From NCBI RefSeq assembly GCF_907165215.1, contig NZ_CAJRAY010000005.1:42804-106803 (forward strand): a DNA stretch of 64,000 bases. The letters are read 5' to 3'. Source of the DNA: Thermobacillus xylanilyticus. GTDB lineage: Bacteria > Bacillota > Bacilli > Paenibacillales > Paenibacillaceae. This document shows, one piece after another, positions 16,480 to 24,811 of this stretch. A model generated the notes under the pieces. It was not told the origin of the DNA. It did no database searches and saw only the letters and a list, made by a program, of their open reading frames with translations. Positions within the stretch are counted from its first letter, which is position 1. The number at the start of each line of letters is the position of its first letter. Position numbers and translations under genes: made by a program.

Positions 16480-17184
16480 ATGCACTTGATCGAACAATGG
16501 AAAGCGAAGGCGGACGGCGCCGTCCGGGTCATCGCTTTCGGCTCCAGCAACACGGAGGTGACCCTGGAGAACGCGGGCCGGCACAATTGGGTCGACTGGC
16601 TGAGCATTCAACTGCGGCTGCATGTCGGCCGGCACGTGCATGTAATCAACCAGGGCATCAGCGGCGACACGGCGGCGATGCTGCTTGCGCGGATCGACCG
16701 GGACGTCGTCTCGTACCGGCCCGATGTTGTCATCGTCACGATCGGCGGCAACGACGCGGGTCAAGGCGTGCCGCCTGCGGTCTATGCCGGCCAAATTCGC
16801 GAGATCTGCCGGATCTTGCAGGCAAGCGGGGCGGTGCCGATATTGCAAACCTATTACTGCCCGCTGTATCACGAAGCCGGCGACGGCTACGCCGCCCTGT
16901 TCGAGGCGAATATGCAGGCGAAGCGCGAGATTGCGGAAGAACTGGGGCTCGTGCTGATCGACCAGTACCGCCGGTTCGAACCGCTGTACCGCCGGTATCC
17001 GGACGATTACGCGAAGCTGATGCGCGACTGGCTCCATCTGAACCCGCTGGGCAACCTGCTGATGGCGCAGAACCTTTGCGACCGGCTCGGCCTGCCGCCG
17101 ATTCCGGCGCCGCAGGATCTGTCCCGGGAAGCCGAAGCGATGCTCGCCCGAATGGACGAATGCGCGCCGCGGCTCCGTCCGTAA
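16480..17184 (+). CDS. SGNH/GDSL-family hydrolase
   Basis: The 234-residue protein carries the four SGNH blocks: FGSSNTE (Ser23 as predicted nucleophile; the usual Asp of GDS is Ser22), NQGISGDTA (block II Gly), TIGGND (block III Asn) and DWLHLNP near residue 188 (block V Asp and His). Members are esterases, lipases or carbohydrate deacetylases. No signal peptide is present with this start. AAGGAG lies 11 nt before the ATG at 16480; further upstream in-frame ATGs have no ribosome site. Being at the end of the glycan locus, it may deacetylate imported sugars, which is inference. Confidence 0.88.
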   Translation: MHLIEQWKAKADGAVRVIAFGSSNTEVTLENAGRHNWVDWLSIQLRLHVGRHVHVINQGISGDTAAMLLARIDRDVVSYRPDVVIVTIGGNDAGQGVPPAVYAGQIREICRILQASGAVPILQTYYCPLYHEAGDGYAALFEANMQAKREIAEELGLVLIDQYRRFEPLYRRYPDDYAKLMRDWLHLNPLGNLLMAQNLCDRLGLPPIPAPQDLSREAEAMLARMDECAPRLRP

Positions 17185-17261
17185 CCCGGGCCGCGCAAGC
17201 AGCGTCCCGTAACGGCGGGTCCGGCGCGCTTCCTCCGGCCGCCGGGGGCGGCTGCGGGGGC

Positions 17262-17487
17262 TGTGGTGCAAAAATGCACCACATTGCCGCCATCGGGGGT
17301 GACGGCGGCCCATCTGGTGCAAAAATGCACCACATATGGCCCGAAACCCCCCGGATTGGCTGTATATGGTGCGTATTTGCACCAGATTTTGCAAGACGGC
17401 TTCGAACTGCCCTGAATCTGGTGCATGATTGCACCAAATTCGCCATGTTCATCAGATTTCACCCGAACGTGGTGCATATTTGCACCA
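17262..17487. repeat. Palindrome array 2: five TGGTGCA-N4-TGCACCA units at 51-52 bp
   Basis: Five palindromes start at 17264, 17315, 17367, 17419 and 17470, giving intervals of 51, 52, 52 and 51 bp. Outer arms are TGGTGC and GCACCA in all five; the centre varies (AAAA, AAAA, GTATT, ATGATT, ATATT). The sequence between them differs in every interval. The array fills the gap between two convergent genes. Sequence outside the palindromes is not conserved and the period is not a constant multiple of three, so it is not coding. It matches array 1 at 1-96. Confidence 0.9.
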
Positions 17488-17534
17488 GATTGGATTTCGA
17501 ACGCCTGAACCGGATCGTCACCCGCGACGCCGCA

Positions 17535-18206
17535 TCACCAGACGGCTCCGTCTTCGAGCGACCGGACCGGTTCATAGCGCGTGACCCTGCCGCTTGCGCC
17601 GCAAGCGATCGGCCGCAATTTCCCTTTGAAGCACAACTGTTTGAGCACCTTCAACGCTGTGCGTTTATTGATGGACAGCTCGCGGACCAGGTCAATCGGC
17701 CGGATCGGTCCGCCCGCACGCATGGCGAACCGCAGCGCTTCGCGCTCGACGAGCGGGTACGGATCAGATGGACCGGCCGTCATGCACGGCGCCATCAAGG
17801 ATTTGATCAGGAATCGCGTAACTTCCGGGCTCTCTTCCAGGTCGTCGTACGGGATGGACACGACGCGGTAACCGAGCGTTTGCAGGAACGTTTCCCGGTT
17901 CAGTTCACGGCGGTAGCGGGTCCGGTCGGCATGCTGCACATGGGGGCCGTACCCTTTGATCTCGAAGGCGAATCGCAGCTGTCCCCGAATCCAGACAAAG
18001 TCGACGAAATAGGGATGTCCTCTCCAATCGATGACCTCATATTCAGGATGCAGATCGTCGAAATGTCCGAAAATCGGCCACCATACGCGTTCCAGAAACA
18101 GACGTTCGCCGTGGCCATGCCCCCGCTGCAGGCGGCTTCTTCTCTCCCCGGTTCTCCGTTTCAAATGAGCATTCAACCATTGCGCATGCATGTCTTCGAA
18201 TCCCAT
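17535..18206 (-). CDS. DUF559/Vsr-like endonuclease-fold protein with C-terminal wHTH
   Basis: The 223-residue protein has a PD-(D/E)XK-like core at about residues 35-125: ERLFLERVWWPIFG, then YFVDFVWIRGQLRFAFEIKGYG with Asp and E-x-K spaced as in this fold, then RRELNRETFLQTLGYRVV as in DUF559/Vsr relatives. Residues about 150-205 (RPIDLVRELSINKRTALKVL) look like a DNA-binding winged helix. The start is ATG at 18206 with GGGGGAG upstream; a longer in-frame start lies in the neighbouring terminator. No methylase partner is adjacent. The target and role are unknown. Its 3' end faces the palindrome array. Confidence 0.65.
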   Translation of the reverse strand: MGFEDMHAQWLNAHLKRRTGERRSRLQRGHGHGERLFLERVWWPIFGHFDDLHPEYEVIDWRGHPYFVDFVWIRGQLRFAFEIKGYGPHVQHADRTRYRRELNRETFLQTLGYRVVSIPYDDLEESPEVTRFLIKSLMAPCMTAGPSDPYPLVEREALRFAMRAGGPIRPIDLVRELSINKRTALKVLKQLCFKGKLRPIACGASGRVTRYEPVRSLEDGAVW

Positions 18207-18231
18207 CCAGACTCCCCCGTCACCGCGGCTT

Positions 18232-18278
18232 GCAAAAAGCAAAACCCCGAACTCCCTGATCGGCAGGGGAGTTCGGGG
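18232..18278 (-). terminator. Terminator of the DHA2 exporter gene (leftward)
   Basis: Read leftwards, a perfect 12-bp stem (18278-18267 with 18256-18245) is followed by a T-rich tail (TTTTGCTTTTT). Confidence 0.85.
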
Positions 18279-18341
18279 CGTGCTTCGCCGCAATTTTCCT
18301 TTATCTTACAAACGGGCTCAAGTTTCGTCAAGAGCACCTGG

Positions 18342-19754
18342 TCACGCCCGGGCCATTGCCTTCGCTTTGTTCGTCAAGAGCAAGGCGGGTACGGCCATCG
18401 CCGCGGTCAGCACGGTGGCGACAAGAAAGCCGGTGTGATAGGCGGCGGCTTCATGCGGGAGATCGGGAACGGCTTGCCGCAACTGCAGCGCCACGACCGT
18501 TGCCAGTACGGCGGAACCGAAGGCGCCGCCGATATTCTGGATAATGCGCGTGGCGACGCTCGCTTGCGGGACCTGATGGCCGGCGAGCCCCGTATAGGAA
18601 TCCGTCATCACCGGAATCGTGATACCGCCGACGCCGATTCCCCGAATGAACAGCGCAAGGCCGATCTGCCAATAAGGAACGTCCGGCGGGAAAAGAATGA
18701 ACGGAACGGTTCCCGCGACCGTAATCGCCGTGGCGGCCAGGACGATAATCCGGGCTCCGATTCTGTCGGTGAGCGTCCCGATCACGGGTCTTGCGAGCAG
18801 CATGCCCGCGCCTTGCGGAATGAGCGATAGCGCGGCGAGAATGACGGAGTCATGCCGTACATTTTGAAAGTACAAAGGCAGCAGCAGCATGGCGCCGTTC
18901 GTCCCGAAGCCGGCCAGGAACAAGGCGATGACGGACCCGGTGAAGCTTCTGTATCGGAACAGGCCGAGGGGCACGATGACGGCCGAGGAACGGACTTGGG
19001 CGTAGACGACATAGGCGATCGTCAAGATAACGCCCAGCGCGATAAAGCCGATCGAAGCTCCGCCGCCAAAACCGTCGCCTTCCGTCCCCCGCGAGATCCC
19101 GTAGATGAAACTGGCGGAAAGTCCGCCCAGCAGCAGAATGCCGATCCAATCCAGTGCAGCGCGTCTGTTGGTGGCGGGAAATCGCGGCATTTTCATGTAA
19201 ATCAAAGCCAGGGCGATGATTCCGATCGGGACGTTGATGTAGAAAATCCAGCGCCACGAGACATACTCCACGAGCAGACCGCCGGCGACCGGACCGAGGA
19301 TGGGGCCGAGAATGATGGGCAGGCCCACGATGGCCATCAAACGCCCCATTTGATCCTGTCCCGCGGCTTGAACAAGCAGCGTGGTCAGCAGAGGGATGAT
19401 CAGCCTCGCGGCGAACCCTTGCACAATGCGGAACGCAATCAGGCTTTCGATGTTCCAGGCCAACCCCGCCAGCAGGGAACTGAGCAGGAACAGCAGCTCC
19501 GCGATGAAATATACGGCTTTGCCCTCAAACCGCTGGACCAGCCAGCCGGAGAAAGGGACGGCGATGGCCAGGGCCAGCACATAGCCGGTCATGACCCATT
19601 GCACCGTCTCCAGTGAAGCATGAAAATCCCGGCTGAAATGATTCACCGCGATGTTCACCATGGTGGTGTCCAGCATGGGGGCAACCGCTCCAAACACCAG
19701 CACCAGCGCGACGCGGACCAGTTCCTTCGGCAGTGTTCCGTCGGTTTGCTTCAC
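18342..19754 (-). CDS. MFS drug exporter, DHA2 (EmrB/QacA) type
   Basis: The 470-residue protein has about 14 membrane helices. Family signs are the N-terminal MLDTTMVNIAV (acidic residue in helix 1), the QWVMTGYVLA segment and the antiporter motif C LPIILGPILGPVAGGLL near residue 150. It should export toxic compounds in exchange for protons. The start is GTG with GAGGAG 9 nt upstream. It is divergent from a tetR gene, with two shared operators over its promoter (TTGCAC-17-TATACT, leftward), so it is probably induced by a substrate of the regulator. Confidence 0.92.
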   Translation of the reverse strand: MKQTDGTLPKELVRVALVLVFGAVAPMLDTTMVNIAVNHFSRDFHASLETVQWVMTGYVLALAIAVPFSGWLVQRFEGKAVYFIAELLFLLSSLLAGLAWNIESLIAFRIVQGFAARLIIPLLTTLLVQAAGQDQMGRLMAIVGLPIILGPILGPVAGGLLVEYVSWRWIFYINVPIGIIALALIYMKMPRFPATNRRAALDWIGILLLGGLSASFIYGISRGTEGDGFGGGASIGFIALGVILTIAYVVYAQVRSSAVIVPLGLFRYRSFTGSVIALFLAGFGTNGAMLLLPLYFQNVRHDSVILAALSLIPQGAGMLLARPVIGTLTDRIGARIIVLAATAITVAGTVPFILFPPDVPYWQIGLALFIRGIGVGGITIPVMTDSYTGLAGHQVPQASVATRIIQNIGGAFGSAVLATVVALQLRQAVPDLPHEAAAYHTGFLVATVLTAAMAVPALLLTNKAKAMARA

Positions 19755-19773
19755 TTGCGTCCACTCCTCAATT

Positions 19774-19858
19774 AAGGTACATGATGTATCTTATTTCCGG
19801 AATGAAGTATACACGCTTTTCGAATAAGGTGCAACATGTATCTTATATGTTGTATAAT
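19774..19858. promoter_or_regulatory. Divergent exporter/tetR promoter with paired operators
   Basis: Two near-identical palindromic sites, AAGGTACATGATGTATCTT (19774-19792) and AAGGTGCAACATGTATCTT (19826-19844), lie 52 bp apart. The leftward promoter TTGCAC (19834-19829) and TATACT (19811-19806), spacer 17, overlaps the second site. The rightward -10 TATAAT is at 19853-19858 with a weak -35 inside the second site. Confidence 0.8.
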
Positions 19859-19888
19859 GATTGCAGCATCTTTCGGGAGGAAAAGCCT

Positions 19889-20482
19889 TTGAAATCGGAA
19901 CGCAGGCGGGGAGAGGAACTGGAAAAGGCGATTCTGGACGCTGCGTACGAAATCATCGAAACATCGGGGTACGAGGAAATGACCTTTCAACGCGTCGCCC
20001 GACAGGCGCAAACCAGCCGAACGGTCATTTACCGCCGGTACGAAACACCCGTTGATTTGCTGCATGCCCTGGTCCTGTACAGGTCCACCCGGGCGATGGG
20101 CGGCAGAATGATCGACTTGTTCCGGGACCAGGGAAGTCTTCGCGCCGATTTGCTTGAGGTCGTCGGCATCTACCAGCGGTTTTTCGACGCTGTCGGGCAG
20201 AAGCTGATGAGCGCCGTGATGACCGAATTCAGCCGAAATTATGAACGGTTCCGGGACTGGTTCGAACGGGCGCTCGACAGCAATGTGAGGATGATGAAGA
20301 TCGTAGAAGCAAATGCCAAGCGGCGCGGAGAAATTACTCATGATTTTACCGAGATGCAAATGCGTCTCCCCTTCGATCTTTTGCGTATCGAAAATGTGAT
20401 CCGCCACGAGAGAGTCACTGCGGCGTATTTGACCCGTCTGGTGGATGAGGTGCTGCTGCCGGTGTTCTCCAAGAAACATTAA
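19889..20482 (+). CDS. TetR-family repressor of the DHA2 exporter
   Basis: The 197-residue regulator has an N-terminal TetR helix-turn-helix (AILDAAYEIIETSGYEEM, then VARQAQTSRTVIYRRYETP, to about residue 60) and an all-helical ligand domain with a TetR_C-like C-terminus. A TTG start at 19889 with GGGAGG 8 nt upstream is chosen. The frame stays open to 19733 upstream, but that stretch holds the operators and promoter. It should repress both itself and the divergent exporter. Confidence 0.88.
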   Translation: MKSERRRGEELEKAILDAAYEIIETSGYEEMTFQRVARQAQTSRTVIYRRYETPVDLLHALVLYRSTRAMGGRMIDLFRDQGSLRADLLEVVGIYQRFFDAVGQKLMSAVMTEFSRNYERFRDWFERALDSNVRMMKIVEANAKRRGEITHDFTEMQMRLPFDLLRIENVIRHERVTAAYLTRLVDEVLLPVFSKKH

Positions 20483-20506
20483 GCTGCCCGACGGAGGTGA
20501 AGGCGG

Positions 20507-20911
20507 ATGGACAACCTGGTTGAACTGGCGACACCGTTTGTCATGTCGGTCTGCATCTTCTGTTCCATTGTGATGCTGACATTCGCAAGGCCGCATTCCG
20601 TTCCGGAGCTGTACGCCTGCCGCCGTGAGGCTGACGCCGGTGCAACCCTGTTGTCCGTCTGCCGCAACACCGCGATCAACCCGATCCGGCGGTGGATTGC
20701 GGGTAAAGCGCAGCGGAAGGAAGCGCCGGGTGATGAAGAAGACACGGGTTGTCCGCTCCTGCACATCACCAAGAAACGAATTCGGGAGGGCAACCGTGAA
20801 AAAAAATTCGAAGCATCCTTGGCTCAAGCCGGCCGTCATCGCGCTCTTTGCCGCAGTGCTGCCCTTTGCGCTCGGCGGGTGTTCGGCGTCGGGATACAAC
20901 GCGCCGATTGA
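20507..20911 (+). CDS. Doubtful small membrane ORF ahead of yidC
   Basis: A 134-codon frame starts 24 bp after the tetR stop with an excellent GGAGGTG site. Residues 8-28 form one hydrophobic helix, but the rest is Arg/Ala-rich and looks like out-of-frame translation. It overlaps yidC by 116 bp. It may be a short leader, a frameshifted remnant whose first 30 codons were once coding, or chance. Confidence 0.25.
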   Translation: MDNLVELATPFVMSVCIFCSIVMLTFARPHSVPELYACRREADAGATLLSVCRNTAINPIRRWIAGKAQRKEAPGDEEDTGCPLLHITKKRIREGNREKKFEASLAQAGRHRALCRSAALCARRVFGVGIQRAD

Positions 20912-21605
20912 CGCGAATACCCCGGGCGTGTGGAACCATTATTTCGTCTATCCCTTCTCGTTTCTGATCATCTATTTCGCCAACCTGTTCAACGGCGATT
21001 ACGGGCTGTCGATCATCTTAATGACGTTCATCATCCGCACGGCGATCATGCCCCTGATGCTGAACCAGACGAAGAAGCAGCTCGCGATGCGCAAGAAGAT
21101 GGAGGCCATCCAACCGGAGCTGCAGGCGCTGAAGGACAAGTACAAGAACGACAAGAGCCCCGAGGCGGCGAAAAAGATGCAGCTGGAAACGATGCAGATT
21201 TATCAGAAGCACCAGTTCAATCCGCTCAACATCGGCTGCCTGCCGCTGCTCTTGCAGTTGCCCATTACGCTCGGCTTTTATTACGCGATCCGCCGCACGC
21301 CGGAAATCGCCGAACATGATTTTCTGTGGTTCAGCCTGGGGAAACCCGACATGATCCTGCCGGTGATTGCCGCTGCCGTGTATTATTTCCAGTTTCGCGT
21401 GTCTCAATCGTTCAGCATGTCGGCGCAGCAGGGAGAGAACAAGCCATTTGCCGTGCTCGGGCTTCTGTCGCCGATCATGATGGGGATATTTTCGTTTGCG
21501 ATGCCCGCGGCGCTGCCTTTATACTGGGCGGTCGGCGGCATCTACATCATTCTGCAGACGCTCGTGTTCAAAAAAATGTTCGCTTCTGACCGAAAGTCCG
21601 CGTGA
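20796..21605 (+). CDS. yidC: Membrane protein insertase, YidC/OxaA family lipoprotein
   Basis: The 269-residue protein has a signal peptide with lipobox LGGC, as in Bacillus SpoIIIJ/YqjG, then five hydrophobic segments. Family motifs include YGLSIILMTFIIRTAIMPL with the conserved Arg in the groove helix, the cytoplasmic coiled loop MRKKMEAIQPELQALKDKYK, and FNPLNIGCLPLLLQLPI. It inserts membrane proteins with or after Sec. The GTG at 20796 has GGGAGGG 5 nt upstream; the frame is open further upstream without a ribosome site. It sits outside the usual rnpA-yidC-jag context, so it is likely a second paralogue. Confidence 0.92.
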   Translation: MKKNSKHPWLKPAVIALFAAVLPFALGGCSASGYNAPIDANTPGVWNHYFVYPFSFLIIYFANLFNGDYGLSIILMTFIIRTAIMPLMLNQTKKQLAMRKKMEAIQPELQALKDKYKNDKSPEAAKKMQLETMQIYQKHQFNPLNIGCLPLLLQLPITLGFYYAIRRTPEIAEHDFLWFSLGKPDMILPVIAAAVYYFQFRVSQSFSMSAQQGENKPFAVLGLLSPIMMGIFSFAMPAALPLYWAVGGIYIILQTLVFKKMFASDRKSA

Positions 21606-21610
21606 CAACG

Positions 21611-21654
21611 CAAAAACGGATGCAACCTCCGCTGATGGAAGGTGCATCCGTTTT
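21611..21654 (+). terminator. Hairpin terminator after yidC
   Basis: A stem of about 15 bp (AAAACGGATGCA with TGCATCCGTTTT, one bulge) directly follows yidC. The downstream T-run is only four bases inside the stem. Confidence 0.6.
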
Positions 21655-21693
21655 GGCGTCGACTGCCCGGAAAGGAGTTTATGGACAAACGGC

Positions 21694-21739
21694 AAAAAAA
21701 GGTTGTTCCCCGATGAGACTTGAGGGGGAACAACCCTTT
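21694..21739 (-). terminator. Terminator of the SLH-domain protein gene (leftward)
   Basis: Read leftwards, GGGTTGTTCCCC (21736-21725) pairs with GGGGAACAACC (21711-21701), followed by seven T (21700-21694). Confidence 0.85.
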
Positions 21740-21746
21740 CATCACT

Positions 21747-23978
21747 TCAGTTGGTCAAGCCCAAAGCGCCTTCCGCCTTCAGACGAACGCCCCGGTATTC
21801 GAGCACGACGTAGACATGGTAGGTGCCCGGTGTCCAACCTTTCTTATCCACCCGAATCTGATCGGAAGTGCCGCTCCAGTGTTTCGTGCCTCTAGCTATC
21901 ACTTGAGCCGGAACATCATCGGGAACGTCCGGTTCCGTTGCGATCCGGACAAGATCGTCCTCCGAAGCGTCGTGGATCGGATTGTCGCTGATGACGTAAT
22001 ACACCGTTCCCTCGGCGTCATCCGGCGTATGGGACAGGCAGATCTTCCAGTAGTCATCATCCGTGGTTGCGTCGACGACCGCATGCAGCCTGAAAACCTT
22101 GGAAGTGTCCGTATCAATCTCTACGGTCAACAGATTGGACACCAGCGAACCGCTGTCGTCGGTGCCGACGATGTAAAGGTTGAATTTCAGATCCACAGGC
22201 GTCTCGAATTCCAGCTTCACCTTGCCGTCGGTCGAGACTTTGCCGGAATCCATGGTACCGCTGGGAAGCCGGTCATGAATCAAGTCGTCCGCGGTCGGGA
22301 CTTCCGGGTCGGATTCGATGACCAGCGCATAGTACAGCGTGGTCACATTGGTGGATGTGACGTACACGGAGGTGGTCACATTGAAGGAATCTTTATCCAC
22401 TGTGACAATCGAGTCCGGATCAACGGAAACGGTCGCTTCCGGTGTCGGCTCCGGCTCAGGCTCAGGTGTCGGCGTCGGCGCCGGTGACGGTGCCGGCGGC
22501 ACGTAGAACTCCGGATCGGATTCCACCGCAATCGAGGCTTGCGCCAGTACTTCATCCGACAGCGAGCGAATGGTGACGGTGAGCGACGTTTTCGCCAAAT
22601 GCGAGCCTGCCGTTACGCGGACGGCGGCTGCGCCGCCCGGTCCCGGCGCCAGTTCCTTCGCCGACTGCCGGCCGCTCACCGACTCTTCCGCCTTCAAATT
22701 CTCGTTCAACCAATCGACATCCGTGATGAGATTGCCGTATTGATCATAAGGCCGCAGCAGCAGCCAAGCGGATTCGCCTTTTTTCAGACGGTCGACGGGC
22801 GATCCTGCTTCGTTGACAAAACCGTCCGTCTCGACGGACTCGATAACCGGTTTGTCGCCGACCTGGTAGGTGCGGTTCGTGTAAATTTTTTCAGTCACCA
22901 GAAGGTGGATATCGACCCGGTTCTCGTTCCAGCCGGCCAGATTCACCAGCAAGGCTTGGCGGTCGGGGTGCGGCTTGACATTGGCGGACGACGCGACCTG
23001 TAACTTCAGATCTGCGGGCGGTTCGGACATCGGTTCGCCGTATTGGTTGTACAGGATGTACGGCACTTCGACGTTGTCCGCGCGGGGAAGCTTGCCGGAA
23101 CCGCCGAGCTCGACCCGGGACACTTGTTCGGGCTCTACCGTGTAGCTAAACGTATAGACGGCTGTTTCTCCGTCCTGCTCGACGGTGAGCTTGGCTTCAT
23201 ATTTGCCGGCTTCGGCAACATCGCTCAGGACGACCGTGACCGCGCTGCCGCCGTCCCATTCCAGCGATTCGATGCCGACGGCCGTTCGATCGCCGACTTC
23301 GCCGATCCGTTCGATCGCGACGGACGTCGCGTCCGGATCGAATGATCCCTGGAGATCGATGCTCACCGTGCGAACACCGGTCTGTTTCGCGGACTTGATC
23401 CACTTTTCATTCGAGACCGATTCATATGCGAAGTACGAGGCCTCAACCAGCAATTGCCGGGATGCAGGCACGGTGTAATCCGACTGCTCCGGAATCAGCC
23501 CGGCCGCCACGGCGGCCGCGACATACATACCGGCCCATTCGTCGACGCCTTCCACCGTGGCGTCCTCGTTGACTTCGATTCCCAGCGCCTCCACCATGAT
23601 CTTGGCCAGTTCCTGGATGGTGACGTCTGCCGACGGGTCGAAAATGCCGCCGCCCCGTCCTTCCAGAATGCCCGCCTCGGTCGCCGCGCCGATGAAGCCC
23701 TTGGCCCATTTCGCTTCGTCGAGATCCTTGTAAATGTCGGCTGCGCCGGCATTTTCGTCCAAACCCAAAATCAACGCAATGATCTTGGCGGCCTGAGCCC
23801 GCGTCATATTTTGATCGAGGTGAGCCTGGCCGTCCGGAAATCCTTCGAAGACGCCCGCCTCAACCAGCTTATTGTATTTTTCCTCGGCGCTCGTGTCCGC
23901 CGCGTGGCCCGCAATCGGATTCGCGATCGCGGCGATCAGCAGCAATGCGGTGAATACGTGGATCATCCTTCTCCACAA
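21747..23978 (-). CDS. Secreted S-layer-homology (SLH) domain protein
   Basis: The 743-residue protein starts with a signal peptide (MWRRMIHVFTALLLIAAIA to GHA). Residues about 35-210 hold two clear SLH-type repeats (MTRAQAAKIIALILGL and VTIQELAKIMVEALGI) and a weaker third, which bind pyruvylated wall polymer. Ig-like beta segments follow. A Pro/Thr/Glu linker (PPAPSPAPTPTPEPEPEP) at about residue 520 leads to a C-terminal beta domain. It is a cell-surface protein of unknown task. The TTG at 23978 has AGGAG 10 nt upstream and begins at the signal peptide; an ATG at 24008 lacks a ribosome site. Confidence 0.85.
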   Translation of the reverse strand: MWRRMIHVFTALLLIAAIANPIAGHAADTSAEEKYNKLVEAGVFEGFPDGQAHLDQNMTRAQAAKIIALILGLDENAGAADIYKDLDEAKWAKGFIGAATEAGILEGRGGGIFDPSADVTIQELAKIMVEALGIEVNEDATVEGVDEWAGMYVAAAVAAGLIPEQSDYTVPASRQLLVEASYFAYESVSNEKWIKSAKQTGVRTVSIDLQGSFDPDATSVAIERIGEVGDRTAVGIESLEWDGGSAVTVVLSDVAEAGKYEAKLTVEQDGETAVYTFSYTVEPEQVSRVELGGSGKLPRADNVEVPYILYNQYGEPMSEPPADLKLQVASSANVKPHPDRQALLVNLAGWNENRVDIHLLVTEKIYTNRTYQVGDKPVIESVETDGFVNEAGSPVDRLKKGESAWLLLRPYDQYGNLITDVDWLNENLKAEESVSGRQSAKELAPGPGGAAAVRVTAGSHLAKTSLTVTIRSLSDEVLAQASIAVESDPEFYVPPAPSPAPTPTPEPEPEPTPEATVSVDPDSIVTVDKDSFNVTTSVYVTSTNVTTLYYALVIESDPEVPTADDLIHDRLPSGTMDSGKVSTDGKVKLEFETPVDLKFNLYIVGTDDSGSLVSNLLTVEIDTDTSKVFRLHAVVDATTDDDYWKICLSHTPDDAEGTVYYVISDNPIHDASEDDLVRIATEPDVPDDVPAQVIARGTKHWSGTSDQIRVDKKGWTPGTYHVYVVLEYRGVRLKAEGALGLTN

Positions 23979-24298
23979 GTTCGGATCACTCCTTTCATGC
24001 TCATCCATTCACAAACGTCCATTTTACAACCATGCCGGATGGCTGGCGTGTCTTTAATCGGTTCGAATCCGCAGGTTCACCCCTCCCACAGCGTATTCAT
24101 GATCCTGGATGTCTGGCGTTCTCCATTGCTGTCTAATTTTATATCGGATTATGGATAGGAATCGATAACATTATATCAATTCACACGAAATAGAAAGTAG
24201 ACAAATTTTTGGGCGTTGGTTTTCGCAGTAGACGCTTTTTTCCTCGTATGGCATAATCATGTTGATTTGCGGTCAAATTTCTTAAGGCGGGTGCGCAG
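23979..24298. other. Intergenic region between divergent SLH and VOC genes
   Basis: This 320-bp gap is AT-rich around 24120-24260. It should contain both divergent promoters. A rightward TGGCATAAT (24248-24256) is the best candidate for an extended -10 before the VOC gene. No gene or repeat was found. Confidence 0.4.
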
Positions 24299-24760
24299 AT
24301 GACGAGCGGTCAAATCAAGTACGTACACACCAACCTGGTCGCGAAAGACTGGAGGAAGCTGGCGGACTTCTATATCAACGTTTTCGGGTGCAAGCCCCTG
24401 TATCCGGAGAGGGATCTGTCCGGGGCATGGATCGACAAGGTCACCGGCATTGAAAACGTGAGAATCCGCGGGATGCATTTGGCGCTGCCCGGGTACGAAG
24501 AAGGCGGGCCGACGCTCGAAATTTTCGAATATGAACCGGACAGCCTCAGAGATCTCCCGAACAAGATCAACCATCAGGGGTTCGGGCACATCGCCTTCCA
24601 CGCGGATTCGGTGGAAGACGTGTTGAACCGACTGATCGAGCACGGCGGGAAGCCGCTCGGGGAAGTCGTCACCTGGAAATACGAAGGGATCGGGACGTTG
24701 ACCGTCGTGTACGCGGCCGATCCGGAAGGCAATTTCATCGAAATCCAGAACTGGAGCTGA
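24299..24760 (+). CDS. VOC (glyoxalase/bleomycin-resistance) family protein
   Basis: The 153-residue protein has the paired beta-alpha-beta-beta-beta modules of the vicinal oxygen chelate fold: KYVHTNLVAKDWRKLADFYI at the start, GHIAFHADSVEDVLNRL in the second module, and the closing metal-ligand strand DPEGNFIEIQNW. Likely metal ligands are His10, a Glu in LEIFEY, His in GHIAFHA and the C-terminal Glu. Members include lyases, dioxygenases and resistance proteins; the substrate is unknown. AAGGCGGG lies about 7 nt before the ATG. Confidence 0.88.
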   Translation: MTSGQIKYVHTNLVAKDWRKLADFYINVFGCKPLYPERDLSGAWIDKVTGIENVRIRGMHLALPGYEEGGPTLEIFEYEPDSLRDLPNKINHQGFGHIAFHADSVEDVLNRLIEHGGKPLGEVVTWKYEGIGTLTVVYAADPEGNFIEIQNWS

Positions 24761-24811
24761 AGGCGCGAAGGCCCGCCCCGCGGCAATAACCGCAGGCGGG
24801 TCTTCGTCCGC

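Noticed and set aside
17262-17487. CRISPR array
   Set aside because: Conserved core is only 18 bp and is palindromic, its centre varies between units, there are five units at most, and no cas gene is in the window.
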